This document shows, one piece after another, positions 5,958 to 8,334 of a stretch of DNA of 8,334 bases. Below the pieces are notes generated by a model, which ran no database searches, was not told the origin of the DNA, and worked only from the letters and a program-made list of their open reading frames with translations. A program made the position numbers and the translations under genes. Source of the DNA: an uncultured Rhodanobacter sp. (lineage in GTDB: Bacteria; Pseudomonadota; Gammaproteobacteria; Xanthomonadales; Rhodanobacteraceae); assembly GCA_937906285.1 (NCBI GenBank), contig CALCWL010000483.1, positions 1 to 8,334 on the forward strand, written 5' to 3'. The stretch's first letter is position 1. The number at the start of each line of letters is the position of its first letter.

Positions 5958-7651
5958 CGTGCCGGTGCGGCGCCGCTGCCCGCGCGCTGGCGCATCAGCC
6001 ACTGCACCACGCCGGTGCCGCGGTTGTTCCAGTTGAAACGTCGCGCGGTGCTGGCGTTGCGGGCGCAGGCAAGGTTGTATGACGAGACCAGCGCCTGCAT
6101 GCGCCGGTCCAGCGCCTGCTGCAGCTGCGGGTCGGTGCTGAAATAGCGGGCCGCGGCCACCGGCAAGGTGAGCTCCACGTTGTGCGAATCGCTGTACCAG
6201 CCGTCGGAGTTTTCGATGGCGACCAGCTTGGCCCGGTCGACGTGAGCCGATGACCAGTACCAGCTGATCTGGCCGCCCGGCCCGCTGCACGGGTCGCGCC
6301 AGTCCTTGCCGACCGTGGCCACGGTCTTGGCATCGATCCAGCCGTAGCGCTCGAGGTAGCGCCCGAACGCGGTGATCATCGGCGGGATGCGCGCATCGCC
6401 GGTGGCCAGCCATGCATGCCACAGGCCGTCGATGATGTTCTGCGTCATCCACGGCGAGCTGCCCGGCACGTCCGTGGCCACGTCGTACGGGTTGCCTTCG
6501 TGCATGTCCCAGCTGCTGCGCCAGGAGCCGTCGTTGCCCAGGCCATCGGGATTGTGCTGCTGGTGCTGGTACAGCCAGCCCACGCGGTCGCCGATGTCTT
6601 GCAGGTATTCGCGCTTGCCGGTGAGTTCCCACGCACTGACGATCTGCAGCAGGCCCAGACCGGCCTGCCGTTCGGTGAAGAACTTCTGGGTGAGTCCGGT
6701 GTAGGGACCGGCCGGAATGGTCCAGCCGCCGGTGTCCCACGCGCCCACCATGCGCTCGATCAGCGCCGCGTCGTCCTGGCTGTCGTCGCCGGTAAGGCCG
6801 AGCGCGAGCAGGGTGGGCTGGATGTAGACGTACTTCGGATCGCAGGGATTCACCTCGCCCAGCTTGAAACCGCCGCCGCACAGCGGCCAGCCCGGTGCGC
6901 CGAAGCGGCGGACGTGCGCCATGTAGAAGTGGTAGCTCTGGACTGCGGCGGCGAGGTAGTCGGCGCGGCCGGTGCGCACGTACTGCTGGAACAGCGTGGT
7001 GGGGCGATCGAACAGCCACGCCGAGCCGTCGCTGCGCGGCAGCTTGCGCGCCCACGCGAACTGGGTTTCGAAGTAGCGGTCGTAGGCACCGGGTGGCACC
7101 GCCGGCACCTGCGGGCCGGCGATCAGGGAGGCGGCCATCCATTGCGGGCTGAGCGCGGCCAGCACGCCCGGCACGCGCACGCCGTCGGGGCCGTCCACCA
7201 GGCCTTCGGCATAGGGCCAGCCTGGCGCGGTTGCGTCGGCGGCACCGGCGGGTGCGAGAACAAAATGCAGCTGCGCGCTGTCGCCGGCCAGCGTGGCGTG
7301 GAACTGCGCGCGCACGGCGCGGATGCCGCCGCCATCGAAATGCCAGCGCAAGGTGGCCTCGACATGCGCCGGCACGAGCTGGCCGCGCGCGTCCTCGATG
7401 TGTACCCGCCGCGCGTCGTGCAGCATGCCGGGCGGGAAGGGGATGCCGACGGTCACCATCACCCGGTCGCCGACGGCGCCGTGGCGGTGCAGGGTGATCG
7501 TCTGCCACTGCGCGTCGATGCCGGCGGGCGCCAGCCGGGCAATCGGCGGCGGCGCGGCGGGGCCCTGCGCGTGTGCGGTCGCGAGCAGCAGGCCGAGGCC
7601 GGCGAACAGGGCGCCTGGCCACCGGACGATGCCGCGCGCTGCGCGTGTCAC
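5951..7651 (-). CDS. Exported carbohydrate-active enzyme candidate (RIFT-like N-domain plus alpha/alpha-barrel)
   Basis: This 566-residue protein starts at GTG (7651-7649), overlapping the galE stop as GTGA. A Sec-type signal peptide is clear: basic start TRAARGIVR, hydrophobic stretch ALFAGLGLLLA (14-24), probable cleavage after AHA (26-28). Residues 50-135 look like a beta domain. GDRVMVTVGIPFPPGML (61-77), VHIEDARGQLVPAH (83-96) and LRWHFDGGGIRAVRAQF (101-117) resemble the RIFT-type N-domains of YetA/PcRGLX-like proteins, judged from memory. The body carries three similar helical units with a TG turn: RPTTLFQQYVRTGRADYLAA (216-235), GLLQIVSAWELTGKREYLQD (333-352) and NIIDGLWHAWLATGDARIPP (405-424). 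That is the pattern of an (alpha/alpha)6 toroid of glycoside hydrolases or polysaccharide lyases. Catalytic residues cannot be assigned. The role inferred is cleavage or trimming of a polysaccharide in the periplasm or outside the cell. The same frame is open upstream to 7891, but that part lies in galE. Confidence 0.8.
   Translation of the reverse strand: MTRAARGIVRWPGALFAGLGLLLATAHAQGPAAPPPIARLAPAGIDAQWQTITLHRHGAVGDRVMVTVGIPFPPGMLHDARRVHIEDARGQLVPAHVEATLRWHFDGGGIRAVRAQFHATLAGDSAQLHFVLAPAGAADATAPGWPYAEGLVDGPDGVRVPGVLAALSPQWMAASLIAGPQVPAVPPGAYDRYFETQFAWARKLPRSDGSAWLFDRPTTLFQQYVRTGRADYLAAAVQSYHFYMAHVRRFGAPGWPLCGGGFKLGEVNPCDPKYVYIQPTLLALGLTGDDSQDDAALIERMVGAWDTGGWTIPAGPYTGLTQKFFTERQAGLGLLQIVSAWELTGKREYLQDIGDRVGWLYQHQQHNPDGLGNDGSWRSSWDMHEGNPYDVATDVPGSSPWMTQNIIDGLWHAWLATGDARIPPMITAFGRYLERYGWIDAKTVATVGKDWRDPCSGPGGQISWYWSSAHVDRAKLVAIENSDGWYSDSHNVELTLPVAAARYFSTDPQLQQALDRRMQALVSSYNLACARNASTARRFNWNNRGTGVVQWLMRQRAGSGAAPARP
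7648..7651 (-). promoter_or_regulatory. GTGA stop/start overlap coupling galE to the exported-enzyme gene
   Basis: On the minus strand GTGA contains the galE stop (TGA) and the GTG start of the exported-enzyme gene. The bases just upstream (CGGGACGCGGTCCG) hold no Shine-Dalgarno-like sequence. Initiation by ribosomes finishing galE is therefore the simplest reading. Confidence 0.6.
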
Positions 7652-8334
7652 CGGACCGCGTCCCGGGCCGCCAGCTGGCGCTCCCACGCCAGCGCGGTGC
7701 GCACGATGAACTCCAGGTCGTCGTGGCGTGGCGTCCAGTCCAGGCGCTGGCGCAAGCGGTCGGCGCGGGCGATCAGCATCGGCGGATCGCCCGCGCGGCG
7801 CGGCTGTTCGGTCACCTGCAGCGTCGCGCCGCTGACCCGGCGCACGGTCTCGATCACTTCGCGCACGCTGTAGCCGTGGCCGTAGCCGCAATTGAGCGTC
7901 AGCGATTCGCCATCGGTGTGCAGGTGGTCGAGCGCACGCAGGTGCGCCGCGGCCAGGTCTTCGACATGGATGTAGTCGCGGATGCCGGTGCCGTCGGGGG
8001 TGTCGTAGTCGGTGCCGAAGATGGCCAGGCCCGGGCGCTTGCCCACCGCATGTTCGCAGGCGACCTTGAGCAGCAGCGTGGCGTTGGGCGTGGATTGCCC
8101 GATGCGGCCGAGCGGATCGCAGCCGGCGACGTTGAAATAGCGCAGGATCACGTAGCGCATCGCGCCGGCGCTGCCGAGGTCGCGCAGCATCATCTCGGAC
8201 ATCAGCTTGGAGCTGCCGTACGGGTTGATCGGCTGCAGCGGCGTGTCCTCGTCGGCCACGCCGCTGGCCGGCATGCCGTACACCGCCGCGGTCGAGGAAA
8301 AGATGAAACGGTCCACGCCGGCCTCGACGCAGCA
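7648..8334 (-). CDS. galE: UDP-glucose 4-epimerase, C-terminal part (N-terminus beyond window)
   Basis: The 228 visible residues run from the window edge (CCVEAGVDRFIF) to TGA at 7650-7648. Full-length GalE is about 325-340 residues, so roughly a third is missing, including the NAD-binding GxxGxxG loop. Visible hallmarks of the extended short-chain dehydrogenase family are FSSTAAVYG, with its catalytic serine/threonine, the YGSSK active-site tyrosine-lysine pair, RYFNVAGCDP, and FGTDYDTPDGTGIRDYIHVEDLAAAH, the classic GalE block. LNCGYGHGYSVREVI follows. GalE interconverts UDP-glucose and UDP-galactose in the cytosol, and related enzymes also act on the N-acetyl forms; the substrate range cannot be decided here. 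GTG at 8316 is an internal codon, not the start, because the family sequence continues upstream. The gene overlaps the exported-enzyme gene by GTGA and may be its upstream operon partner. Confidence 0.95.
   Translation of the reverse strand, partial: CCVEAGVDRFIFSSTAAVYGMPASGVADEDTPLQPINPYGSSKLMSEMMLRDLGSAGAMRYVILRYFNVAGCDPLGRIGQSTPNATLLLKVACEHAVGKRPGLAIFGTDYDTPDGTGIRDYIHVEDLAAAHLRALDHLHTDGESLTLNCGYGHGYSVREVIETVRRVSGATLQVTEQPRRAGDPPMLIARADRLRQRLDWTPRHDDLEFIVRTALAWERQLAARDAVR

Noticed and set aside
6416..7873. Plus-strand open frame of about 485 codons opposite the exported enzyme and galE
   Set aside because: It crosses the boundary of two well-supported minus-strand genes and has Ala/Arg/Gly/His-rich composition without motifs.

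Overview
The window is a GC-rich (roughly 70% by eye), densely coding stretch of a bacterial chromosome carrying genes for making and tailoring a surface or extracellular polysaccharide. Codon use is uniformly GC-rich, and there is no sign of insertion sequences, phage, RNA genes or CRISPR. The composition and protein style suggest a Gammaproteobacterium near Xanthomonadaceae/Rhodanobacteraceae. That is an inference from style, and a high-GC Betaproteobacterium cannot be excluded.

Plus strand, 1-5940. The window opens inside a gene (2-625) whose C-terminal 207 residues resemble a conserved protein of exopolysaccharide loci, possibly related to NodB-type deacetylases. After a 65-base gap with a strong ribosome binding site comes a class I SAM-dependent methyltransferase (691-1623). 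A 246-base gap (1624-1869) holds a plausible -10 element and a possible 48-codon leader ORF (1742-1888) that runs into the next gene. Four genes then follow without gaps: a family 2 glycosyltransferase (1870-2934), a CelD/BcsL-type GNAT acyltransferase (2931-4130), a NodB-type polysaccharide deacetylase (4127-5134) and a second family 2 glycosyltransferase (5131-5940). Each junction is a 4-base ATGA or GTGA stop/start overlap, so the four are probably translated in a coupled way.

Minus strand, 8334-5951. A UDP-glucose 4-epimerase gene (galE, its N-terminus lost at the window edge) is joined by another GTGA overlap to a gene for a 566-residue exported protein. That protein has an N-terminal beta domain resembling RIFT-type domains and a body with the repeat pattern of an alpha/alpha-barrel carbohydrate-active enzyme. 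It converges on the plus-strand operon with only 10 bases between the stop codons, and a perfect 7-bp inverted repeat contains both stops.

Taken together (inference): GalE supplies UDP-galactose or a related sugar nucleotide. The two glycosyltransferases add sugars to a growing repeat unit, and the methyltransferase, acyltransferase and deacetylase decorate or trim it. The exported enzyme may cut or trim the finished polymer in the periplasm or outside the cell. No polymerase, flippase, priming transferase or chain-length regulator is in view, so the polymer type cannot be named. Nothing proves a new kind of system. The most unusual points are the tightly coupled transferase-acylase-deacetylase-transferase cassette, the galE/exported-enzyme coupling, and the possible leader ORF.
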